A stretch of 64,000 nt of DNA from UBA5704 sp036264355 (GTDB lineage Bacteria > Acidobacteriota > Thermoanaerobaculia > Multivoradales > UBA5704), in assembly GCA_036264355.1 (NCBI GenBank), contig DATARD010000394.1, forward strand, positions 22,551 through 86,550, given 5' to 3'. Of the stretch, positions 54,201 through 61,084 are shown piece by piece. The notes beneath the pieces were generated by a model that saw only the letters and a program-made list of their open reading frames with translations, did no database searches and had not been told where the DNA came from. Position numbers and translations under genes: made by a program. Each line of letters starts with the position of its first letter. Position 1 is the first letter of the stretch.

Positions 54201-57200
54201 CGGCGTACTCGTTGAGCGTCGGCAGGCCGTCGTTGTTGGCGTCCAGATAGAGGTCGAGGCGGACGTTGTCGATCCCCGTCTCGCCGTTCTGCGGCTCGAA
54301 GATGCCGTTGTTGTTGATGTTGGTGTCGAGCCACACCTGGTCGCCCAAAGCGAGGACGCCCGTGGCGGTCACCAGGCCGGCGTCGATGGTGCGGTTCACC
54401 TCGCTCGGCGCCAGGGTGACGATCTGCGATGCGCCGTTGGCCGGATTGGCGTCGGAGTCGACGGTGTCGTCACCGCCCGCGTTCTGGGTGGTGAAGGCGG
54501 TCGCCGAAGCCGGCCGCACGAACTGTACGAAGTACGGCAGCCCGGGGATCAGGCCGTCGAACAGGTAGTAGCCCGGCTGGCCGTAGACGTCGTTGGCGGT
54601 GACCGTGGTCGCCACCAGCGCATCGCCGGTGCCCGGCTCCTGCGTGCCGTTGCCGTTGTCCACATAGAGCCGCACGGTGACGCCGTTGGCGCCGTCCCAG
54701 GTCGACTCGTTCTGGATGCCGTCGCTGTTGCGGTCGAACCAGACGTAGTTGCCGAGCGCCGCGAGCTGGGTGGCGATCAGGCCGGCGTCGACGTCCGGAT
54801 TGTTCTCGTTCGCCGCCAGCGTCACCACCGGCGTGCAGCCGGAGACCGGGTTGGCGTCGGAGCCGGTCGCCGCGGTGCCCTGGCCCGGCGTAGTGAAGAT
54901 AAAGGTCGGCGGCGCCGTGAAGCAGACGAAGTAGCTGCCCGGCGCGAGACCCGGGAAGTTGTACCAGCCGGCCGTGCTGGTCGGGCTGGTGCCGGTCGTG
55001 GTCACCGCCACCGGCACGTCGTCGAGGGTGCCCGGAATGCCGTCCGGTCCGGGCTGGAAGAGGCGCACGTAGACGCCGTTCAGCCCGGTCGGGCCATCGT
55101 TCTGGATGCCGTCCTTGTTGACGTCCACCCAGACGAAATCGCCGAGGCTCGCCGCCGGGCAGCTCCCGAGCGACACGCCCACCTTCTGCGGCTCGGCCGC
55201 GAGAGAGCCCAGGCCGTCCGCCCGGTCCGCCTGGTAGGCGAAGGAGTTGAACGCCGGCGACGCGGGCGGTGTGTCGCCGGGCGCCGTCAGGTTGAAGGTG
55301 AAGCTCACGAAGTCGAATGGATTCACTACCCGGCTGCCGAACTCCAGCTTGAACGAGCGCACGGAGGAGATCGGATCGGGCGGCACCGTCGTCCAGTTGG
55401 GCGGATCGCAGCTCGTGGTGGGGCCGCCCACCTCGCCGCGGCACGGATTGCCCGAGGTCGAGTAGTAGAGCGTCGTGCCGGCCGGCGGGATGATCGGCGC
55501 GGCGAGGAGCGGAGTCCACGTCGAGCCGCGGGGAGTGGTGTCGCGCACGCCGGTGTCGCCGACGAAGGGCAGGATGTCGATGATCACGAAGTTCTGCATC
55601 GGCACCGTGCCGTCGTTCTGCACCTTGAGCTGGTACTGCACCTTGCCGCCGACCAGCGTGCCGGCCGAGGAGGCGCCGAAGCCTCCGTCGCACACCCCTT
55701 CCACCAGCTTGCTGGAGATCAGATGGGCGACCGGCGCCACGGTGATCGTGCCGGTTCCGGTGCAGAGCGTCTCCGCCGTGTTGCCGTCGCCGTCGAAGTC
55801 GAGGGAGTCCGCCGCCGAGCCGCCGGAGCAGCGCTGGGAGAGGCCCGGCGCGTTGCTCTGCAGGTCGAAGGTGTTCGACAGGTTACCGAAGGCGGCGCCG
55901 TTGCGGATCGTGGTGGAGATCAGGATCCACACCTGCTGGTTGACGCCGAGGTTGCCGGAGCCGGCGTTCCACGTCCACTGCAACAACGTGCGGCCGGTCC
56001 CCTTGTAGTTCGGGATCTGCTGGAAAGTTTGCGGCGCCGGCAGTCCTGTCCCCTGGTCGTCGAAGCTCCAGCTCACGAACACGAGGTCGACCGGCAACAG
56101 GTCGGTGGCGACCAGGTTCTCGATCGGCACCGGATCGCTCGACTGCGGCGCGCTACGTACCCGCAGGCGCCAGGAGACCGTCTGCCCGGTGTTGAACGGT
56201 CCGCCGCCGGAGAGGTTGTCCTTGGCCGGGTTGAGCTGCACGAACGGACCGCTCAGCGTGAACGTGTTGCACGAATTCTTGCTCACGTTCGTCGGCCCGG
56301 CGGTGTAGACGGCGGTCAGCGCGGCGCAGTTCTGGATGCTGGCCCCGAAGGCCACCGGATTGCCCGCATTGTCCGGGTTGATGATCTTGCCGGTGATGAC
56401 CGGCGAGCTGCTTGTCGCCATCCCCACCTGCGCTTGGCCGTACTCCCACTTCACCTTGGTGACGTACTCGCCCGCCCCGAGGCCCGGCGGCGGTGTGGTG
56501 AGCGTGGAGTTGGTGGCCGCGTTGGGAGAGCTTCCCCAGAGCGTGAAGACGCCCGGCGCCGTGTTTTTCTCGTAGCTCACCCGCACGCCTTCGCCGGCCG
56601 CGAAGTCGGAGAGATTCGAATACGAGCCGGTGGTGACGCTGGCAAGCTGGAGGGCCACCGGCAGCGTGTCGATGAGGACCGGCGTGTCGAGCGGCACGTT
56701 GCCGCTGTTCGAGAGACCCAGGCTGTAGGAGAAGGTCTGGTTGAGCGTCGGCGGGTTGGGCGTGCCGCCGGTGAGGTTCTTCGAGAGGTTGGCGTTCGGC
56801 GCCGCCACGAAGGTGGTGACCGTGTGTGTCACCGTGCCCGGTCCGAAGCCCTGCGCCGGCTGGCCGAGCGGCGTGCCGGTCGCGGTGAAGCTGTTGGTGA
56901 CGTTCGTGCCGCTGGTGAACGTCGCGCTCGGGAAGGTCACGTTCACCTGGATGTCGCAGTTGCCGCCCGGCGTGATGGTCGCCCCGCAGGGGCTGGTCCA
57001 GGTGACGGTCGCCGGCGTCGTGCCGTCGCAACCGGGCTCGCAGTCGGCCGCCGGGCTGGCGCCGTTGAACACCGTTCCGGGGGGCAGCGTGTCGACCACC
57101 GGGCCGACCGAGCTCAGATTGAGGGAGCCGGTGCTGTTGTTCGGCACCGAGATGCGCAGGCGATAGCTCTCCGGGATGTCCAGGTTCGCCGGGCTGGTCA

Positions 57201-57720
57201 ACAGGCTCTTCGTGAGATTGACCTGGACCGACGCCTTGGCCGTCACATTGACCGGCGGCGTGGTGAACGTTCCCGGCGTCGCGCCGAGGTTGATGCCGTC
57301 CGCGGTGTTCGTCGCCACCGTGCCGTCCGGCGTCGAGCCGTTCGGGAAGCGCACGTTGATCAGGAGGTCGCCGCTGTTGCCGGCCGGCAGGGGGTTGATC
57401 ATCACGAACTGCACGCGCGTGCGGCCCGAGCCTCCGAAGTTGGGGGTCACGTTGATCGCCGCCACGTCACCCGTGGGGCTGGCCGGCACGGTCGAGATTT
57501 CCTGGACCTCCGCCGGCAGCAGATCGACGACCTGGGCGCCGAGGCACGGTCCGGAGGTGCTGCTGCAGTTGTAGGTCAGCCGGTAGCCGAACGTCTGGCC
57601 GGTCTGCTTGGTGCTGCCGGCGTCGACCGAAATGGCCGACTTGATCAGCGGTTGCGAGCTCGCAGGAGCAGCGAACGAGAGGGCCATGGCGACAGCCATG
57701 GCGGTGAGCATCCGGAGCAT
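51238..57720 (-). CDS. Giant surface protein: DUF11 repeats, SdrD-like B domains, four GEVED domains, IPTL-CTERM
   Basis: A 2160-residue exported protein. A signal peptide comes first, then a long stretch of DUF11-like beta domains (about residues 20-850). Three SdrD B-type domains follow (LGDFVWVDVNKDGIQNDG near 857; LGNYVWFDRNSDGIQN near 988; LGDQVWLDTNINNNGIF near 1123). Four GEVED domains start near 1283, 1468, 1639 and 1804, each opening Y/V/L-D-(Y/F)-G-D-A-P and ending in a variant of A-x-DGEVEDY. Another DUF11-like domain precedes the C-terminal IPTLGTWGLLALAALLGLFA plus RRLNL, an IPTL-CTERM sorting signal. Such tails are handled by a dedicated exosortase (type H in TIGRFAMs), not encoded here. 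Many Asp-rich loops suggest calcium binding. The likely role is an adhesin or surface-layer scaffold. Confidence 0.9.
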   Translation of the reverse strand: MLRMLTAMAVAMALSFAAPASSQPLIKSAISVDAGSTKQTGQTFGYRLTYNCSSTSGPCLGAQVVDLLPAEVQEISTVPASPTGDVAAINVTPNFGGSGRTRVQFVMINPLPAGNSGDLLINVRFPNGSTPDGTVATNTADGINLGATPGTFTTPPVNVTAKASVQVNLTKSLLTSPANLDIPESYRLRISVPNNSTGSLNLSSVGPVVDTLPPGTVFNGASPAADCEPGCDGTTPATVTWTSPCGATITPGGNCDIQVNVTFPSATFTSGTNVTNSFTATGTPLGQPAQGFGPGTVTHTVTTFVAAPNANLSKNLTGGTPNPPTLNQTFSYSLGLSNSGNVPLDTPVLIDTLPVALQLASVTTGSYSNLSDFAAGEGVRVSYEKNTAPGVFTLWGSSPNAATNSTLTTPPPGLGAGEYVTKVKWEYGQAQVGMATSSSPVITGKIINPDNAGNPVAFGASIQNCAALTAVYTAGPTNVSKNSCNTFTLSGPFVQLNPAKDNLSGGGPFNTGQTVSWRLRVRSAPQSSDPVPIENLVATDLLPVDLVFVSWSFDDQGTGLPAPQTFQQIPNYKGTGRTLLQWTWNAGSGNLGVNQQVWILISTTIRNGAAFGNLSNTFDLQSNAPGLSQRCSGGSAADSLDFDGDGNTAETLCTGTGTITVAPVAHLISSKLVEGVCDGGFGASSAGTLVGGKVQYQLKVQNDGTVPMQNFVIIDILPFVGDTGVRDTTPRGSTWTPLLAAPIIPPAGTTLYYSTSGNPCRGEVGGPTTSCDPPNWTTVPPDPISSVRSFKLEFGSRVVNPFDFVSFTFNLTAPGDTPPASPAFNSFAYQADRADGLGSLAAEPQKVGVSLGSCPAASLGDFVWVDVNKDGIQNDGPTGLNGVYVRLFQPGPDGIPGTLDDVPVAVTTTGTSPTSTAGWYNFPGLAPGSYFVCFTAPPTFIFTTPGQGTAATGSDANPVSGCTPVVTLAANENNPDVDAGLIATQLAALGNYVWFDRNSDGIQNESTWDGANGVTVRLYVDNGNGTQEPGTGDALVATTVTANDVYGQPGYYLFDGLIPGLPYFVQFVRPASATAFTTQNAGGDDTVDSDANPANGASQIVTLAPSEVNRTIDAGLVTATGVLALGDQVWLDTNINNNGIFEPQNGETGIDNVRLDLYLDANNDGLPTLNEYAGTTFTATQGGFSGRYRFSNLAPGNYIVVVDPSNFAGGGALAGLVSSTGNDPAPDPDDDVNGDDNGTQLGAVIGSLPVTLTTGGEPTSEDGDPNTNLTVDFGFVPAAAAPQPQYDYGDAPDVTAGTSQGDYNTTVLDNGASHLLGVPNAPYLGSCVDADNGFNQNAGATADDTTGSTFVVGTCVNGDDEDGVAFTSPFTPGNTAQFTVTAGGPSPCILNAWVDWNRDGIFGNSPGEQIATDLTVPNGPPTVLSPTVPAAAVPGLTYARFRCSSATGLGPTGPAPDGEVEDYIVGVIGYDFGDAPASYGTQGAGAASHRVDPTNPLMLGHCVDTEADGQPNATASGDDAAVGTSHIGACFNDEDGVTFTTPVTACASASVNVFVTAAAGAKLDAWLDFDRNGTFDATDHIFTSQPVVAGTNTLSFPVPCTASAGISYARFRLSSAGGLGPTGQAPDGEVEDYTLVIGSVDFGDAPDIYGTTLANNGPYHRVVAGFSLGATEDSEPNGQPSVNADGDDNGTADEDGVTLPATALVACSTANVTVSLTNTAGIATPKLDAWIDFDGDGHFDDPRDRIASGQALASGANTVTVNVPCDAKSALSYARFRLSSTGVSGPGGLAQDGEVEDYLVTVAGLDFGDAPDPTYPTLLKSDGARHAVLPVNNPTLGARVDTEPDGQPNATLTGDDTNGGTNDEDGVIFPGDLIPGTNGTVIISTGATGGLVSCWIDFNHNGSWADAGDKVLSDVPIAANSSGSHTFPVPVGSPQGQTPSRCRISTQAGLGVTGLAPDGEVEDHLAPIGIEMPQIGAAKQVISITRDNSDPLIFQVLFEIRLTNLGNVPLSQVNAIENLAATFAAAASFSVTSLTSSDFTVNGGFNGAGTTTLLAPGNTLAVGATGTLRLNVRVVSGGKPGPYTNQVMGTGQSPATVTVTDLSQDGGDPDPNHNGQSGDNNTPTVFILPVYVVQIPTLGTWGLLALAALLGLFAVRRLNL

Positions 57721-58026
57721 ACGTAGGGCCCTCAAAAAACAGGAAAACGTCACCAGGATGCCCCCCGGACCGGGAGGCCAGCACGGACGGCGCCGTGGGG
57801 GTTGAAAGCAGAAGAAACCTATCACCGGCGCGCCCGCGCGGGCCAGTTGCCGGCTTGCGTCCAGGCTGCGGATCGTTGTCTTGAGGAGGACAGCGTGAGA
57901 TCTCGTCCTTCGCCTTAAATCATTGCGTGAATTCTCTTGCTAATCGGAGGAGCTGACTGGGCCGGCTACCGAGAGTTAGGCGTACTCGACTAAACTGGCC
58001 CGGCTTGGGGGAAGGCGCGGACGGTC
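57721..58026. other. Intergenic region between the giant gene and the ParE-like gene
   Basis: About 300 bases without a convincing gene. The minus-strand leader of the giant gene holds GAGGG before ATG 57720. Nothing else is recognisable. No good promoter pair was found for the toxin gene on the plus strand, although TAAACT near 57988 could be a -10 box. Confidence 0.3.
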
Positions 58027-58326
58027 ATGAGCTACGAAATTGAATTCGCGGAGTCAGTGAAGAGACAGTTGCGTGCGCTGACCGCCCACCAGCGAGCGGA
58101 GATCTTTGACGGCATTGAGGAGCAGTTGACGTATGAACCCTTCATGGAGACCCGGAATCGGAAACTTCTGCGGCCCAACCCTTTTGCTCCCTGGGAGCTG
58201 CGAGTCGGCGACCTGAGAATCTTCTACGAGCCGGCGCCTGACGGCGCTCCTATCGTGAGAGTCTTGGCGGTCGGGGTGAAGAAGGGGAGTATCCTGAGGA
58301 TCGGTGGTCAGGAGGTGAAGCTATGA
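58027..58326 (+). CDS. RelE/ParE-type toxin
   Basis: A 99-residue toxin of the ParE/RelE fold: EIEFAESVKRQLRALTAHQR, a helical hairpin, then LRPNPFAPWELRVGDLRIFY and RVLAVGVKKGSILRIGG. The strand pattern W-E-L-R-V-G-D-L-R-I-F-Y is the core of RelE-like proteins. The toxin is encoded first, overlapping its antitoxin by 4 bases. Whether it acts on gyrase or on ribosome-bound mRNA cannot be read from the sequence. Confidence 0.8.
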   Translation: MSYEIEFAESVKRQLRALTAHQRAEIFDGIEEQLTYEPFMETRNRKLLRPNPFAPWELRVGDLRIFYEPAPDGAPIVRVLAVGVKKGSILRIGGQEVKL

Positions 58327-58586
58327 AGAAGATCAAGCTCTCGGAGGCGTCTAAGCCTCTCGCAGAATACGCGGTCGAGCTCAGCGAAGAGATGATTATC
58401 GTCACGGCAGATGGCAAGCCGCTGGTCGCAATGATCCCATTGACCCACCTGGAGAGCCTCGACGAGGAGTCGCTGGCGCTCAGCACGAGCAAGGTCTTCA
58501 TGGAGATCATCGAAGGCGCTCGGGCGGAGATCAAAGCCGGAAAGACTTTGAGTCTGGCAGAGATGAAGCGGGCTTTCCTGTCCTAG
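58323..58586 (+). CDS. Phd/YefM-like antitoxin
   Basis: An 87-residue antitoxin: MKKIKLSEASKPLAEYAVEL with a Phd-type N-terminal DNA-binding fold, the strand pair IIVTADGKPLVAMIPL and an acidic, helical C-terminus that would cover the toxin. It shares ATGA with the toxin stop. Reverse gene order (toxin first) occurs in higBA-like and some parDE-like systems. Confidence 0.8.
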   Translation: MKKIKLSEASKPLAEYAVELSEEMIIVTADGKPLVAMIPLTHLESLDEESLALSTSKVFMEIIEGARAEIKAGKTLSLAEMKRAFLS

Positions 58587-58647
58587 GGAATCAACTTCAA
58601 GCAGGATGAGATGCTGCAGGCAGTCCTGCTCTGGTCGCCAAAGCGGC

Positions 58648-59358
58648 TCACCCCCGATGCCGTGCGGCGAAGGCCGAGGGCCGCTCTCCGTAGCGGTCCT
58701 GGAAGGCGTTCGAGAAATGGGAGACGCTTTTGAAGCCGACGGAGTAGGCGACCTCGCTCACCGCTCCGGCTCCGGCGCGGAGTAGTTGCTCGGCGCGTTG
58801 CAGGCGGAAGGAGCGGATCAGGTTGGAGGGGGTCTCGCCGGTCAGCGCGCGCAGCTTCGACAGCAGGTTGCTGAACACCTTCTCGAGCTGTGTCGCGTCG
58901 TGCCAGACCTCGACCGGCTCGGCCGGAGCCTCCAGAGAGAGGGTCATCCCCCGCCGCTCCGAGAACGGGAGGAACGACTCGACCATGCGGCGCATGAGCT
59001 CCGTCAGGTTGCTGTGCCAGATCGAGAGGCGGAGGCGTCCGGACTCGATCCGCGCGACGTCGAGGAGTTGGTCCACTAGGCCGAGGAGGCGCTGCGCGTT
59101 GCTCACCGCCAAGCCGATCTGCCGCGCCAGGTCGCCGCTCAGCGGGCCGAAGTCTCCCGCCAGCGCGTCCTGGAGAGGCCCGATCATGAGGGTGAGCGGC
59201 GAGCGGAATTCGTGCGAGACGTTGGCGAAGAACTGCGACTTCAGCCGGTCTGGCTCGCGCTGGCGGGTGCGCACCCGGCTCCCCCGCAGTCGCGCGCCAA
59301 CCACCGCGGAGACGACCAAGACCACCGCGACGAGTAGACAAACGAGCTGAACGGACAC
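58648..59358 (-). pseudogene. Miniature histidine kinase fused to an AraC-type DNA-binding domain by internal deletion
   Basis: A 236-residue open frame: one membrane helix (residues 3-22), a HisKA domain with H-box FFANVSHEFRSPLTLMIGPL (His49), and the start of the ATPase domain ending at QLEKVFSNLLS (about 166). It then passes directly, in frame, to an AraC helix-turn-helix (KLRALTGETPSNLIRSFRLQ to SVGFKSVSHFSNAFQDRYGE). In full-length hybrid two-component proteins the ATPase core, receiver domain and a linker stand between these points. GGGAGGG precedes GTG 59358, so it can still be translated. Without the ATPase core it cannot autophosphorylate. It is either a decaying gene or a constitutive membrane-anchored DNA-binding protein. 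Confidence 0.75.
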
Positions 59359-59428
59359 CGGAGCCCTCCCTTTCGGACTGGCGACAACCCTACCATGGAG
59401 AGGTAGCTCTCTGAGGGGGCCAGACCTT

Positions 59429-59434
59429 TAGAAT
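59429..59434 (+). promoter_or_regulatory. TAGAAT -10 box of ywbE, consistent with a very short or no leader
   Basis: TAGAAT (59429-59434) ends 7 bases before ATG 59441. No clear -35 and no Shine-Dalgarno are seen. Confidence 0.35.
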
Positions 59435-59440
59435 GAAGCC

Positions 59441-59644
59441 ATGGACGGCACACGCAGACAGGACATCCGCCCCGGGCTCACCGTCGACATCGTTCTCAAG
59501 CAGGACCAGGCGACCGGCAAGACGACCCGCGGCGTCGTCCGGGACATCCTGACGAATTCCCCGACGCATCCGCACGGCATCAAGGTCCGGCTGACCAACG
59601 GCCAGGTGGGGCGGGTGAAGAGCCTGGCGCCAAAGCCGGAATAG
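59441..59644 (+). CDS. YwbE family protein (DUF2196)
   Basis: A 67-residue protein matching the YwbE family across its length: RQDIRPGLTVDIVLKQDQAT, GKTTRGVVRDILTNS, HPHGIKVRLTNGQVGRVKSL. The family is a small SH3/KOW-like beta barrel of unknown function found in many bacteria. The gene sits between a truncated kinase and a repeat array and seems the only intact ordinary gene in this patch. Confidence 0.85.
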   Translation: MDGTRRQDIRPGLTVDIVLKQDQATGKTTRGVVRDILTNSPTHPHGIKVRLTNGQVGRVKSLAPKPE

Positions 59645-59685
59645 CCGCCGCTGCTCTTCCCCCAACTCGGGGGAGTGACTCCTTC

Positions 59686-59828
59686 GCGTTATTGGCGGAC
59701 AGATCCGCGTTATTTCCGGACAGAGGTGAGTTATTGCCGGACCGCACCGAGTCGGGGAACGGCTCCCACCGCGTAATCGGCGGACCAAAACGAGTTATTG
59801 CCGGACACGGGTGAGTCATTGGCGGACC
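59686..59828. repeat. 21-bp tandem repeat array, six clear units plus one degenerate
   Basis: A 16-bp core of the form G(C/A)GTTATTG(G/C)CGGAC(A/C) begins at 59686, 59707, 59728, 59771, 59792 and 59813. Units follow every 21 bases, with one slot (about 59749) taken by a diverged 22-base unit. Read on the minus strand, cores give GTCCGSCAATAAC, reminiscent of the multiple terminal binding sites of IS21-like elements, but no transposase is present. A 34-bp palindrome follows directly. Confidence 0.7.
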
Positions 59829-59829
59829 G

Positions 59830-59863
59830 TACCCGCTCGTTGGAGCGCTCCAACGAGCGGGTA
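59830..59863. repeat. Perfect 34-bp palindrome
   Basis: TACCCGCTCGTTGGAGC (59830-59846) is followed immediately by its exact reverse complement (59847-59863). It begins one base after the last 21-bp repeat core and lies 15 bases past the stop of the subtilase remnant. It could be a cruciform or operator, the terminator hairpin of that gene (no T run) or part of a mobile-element end. Confidence 0.65.
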
Positions 59864-59878
59864 GGGCGATCCCGGCGA

Positions 59879-61084
59879 TCAGTGGGACGTCACGGTGACG
59901 ATCGTGGAGGTTCCGACGTTCCCCCGCGCGTCGTACGCCTTCGCTTGCAGCGAGTACTGCACGCCCGCTCCCTTCGGCACGCTCCAGGCGCAGGTGTAGG
60001 GGCTCGTCGTATCCGTGCACTTGAGCGTCGATCCGACGTAAAACTCCACTTTGGTGACGCCGACATTGTCGGACGCCGAGGTGGTGATCGTCGTCGTGGC
60101 GTTCTTGGCCACCGATCCGCCGTTCGCGGGGCTGGTGATGGAGACCGTTGGCGGCGTCGCGTCGAGCACGGTGACCGCGATGATCTGCGAAGTCCCGGCG
60201 TTGAGCGCCGCGTCGTAGGCCTTGGCGTAGAGGGTGTGCGGCCCGTAGGGCACAGTGCCGGTGTTCCAAACCACGGAATAGGGCGCGGTGTTGGCGGTGC
60301 CGATATACCCGGCATCGCTATAGAAGTAGATGAAGCTCACTCCCACGAAGTCGCTCGCCGTGGCGCTCAGCGTCACCGAGCCGGAGAGGGAGGCGCCGGC
60401 TGCCGGCGCAGTGAGGGTGACCACGGGCGGCGTGCTGTCATAGACGTAGGCTTGGACGGTGAAGGACGTGCCGACGTTGCCGGCTTGGTCGTAGGCCTTG
60501 GCGAGGAGAGTGTGTGCGCCGGGGAGCACTGCGGTGGTGTCCCAGGTGATGCTGTATGGGGCCGTCGTGTCCGAACCGAGGAGGGCTCCGTCGCCGAAGA
60601 AGTCGACTCGCGCGATCCCTCCGGCGTCCGTCGCCGAGGCGGTGATCGCCACCGCGGAGCCGGTGACCGACTGGTTGTAAGAGGGCGCGGTGATCGACAC
60701 GCTTGGCGGCGTGAGATCGGGAACTGTGACCGGAACGGTGGCGGAGGTCGCCACGTTGCCGGCCTGATCATAGGCCTTGGCGTAGAGCGTGTGCGGTCCG
60801 TAGGCGGCGCCGGCGGTGTTCCACGCGACGCTGTACGGCGGGACGGTCATGCTGCCGAGGAGCACGCCGGAATCGCTGTAGACCTCGACTCTGGCCAGGT
60901 CCGTCAGGTCGTCGTAGGCGGTGACGTTGACGGTGACGGTTCCGGACAAGGCCGCGCCGGAGGCGGGCGCGGGCGGCGGCCACGCCGGTGACGTGCGGCG
61001 CCGCCATCTGTAAGTCCCGCCGCTCCACGAGTTGTTGCTCACCCGCACGTTGACGCCGTGTCCGAAGACGGCGAAACGTTTCAA
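59879..61084 (-). pseudogene. Gutted subtilase with four C-terminal Ig-like domains
   Basis: The frame opens GHGVNVRVSNNSWSGG, a typical S8 subtilase stretch near the middle of the catalytic domain. MAAPHVTGVAA, the segment that normally follows the catalytic Ser, then appears in another frame at about 60982-61015 with the Gly-Thr-Ser before it lost (reads LQM). Four well-kept bacterial Ig-like modules follow, each with a V-x-V-(Y/F)-x-D/S strand and a P-H-T-L-x-A-K-A-Y-D-x-A-x-N signature, ending TSTIVTVTSH. The catalytic domain is missing its start and most of its core. The TTG at 61084 only coincides with the TPR stop. The Ig part alone would not be exported. Confidence 0.72.

Noticed and set aside
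53779..57726. 1315-codon plus-strand open frame opposite the giant surface protein
   Set aside because: Antisense shadow of Gly/Thr/Asp-rich coding sequence. It has no motifs, and the minus-strand protein has clear domains.
59686..59828. CRISPR array
   Set aside because: The units are 21 bases with no unique spacers of normal length, and no cas genes are present.
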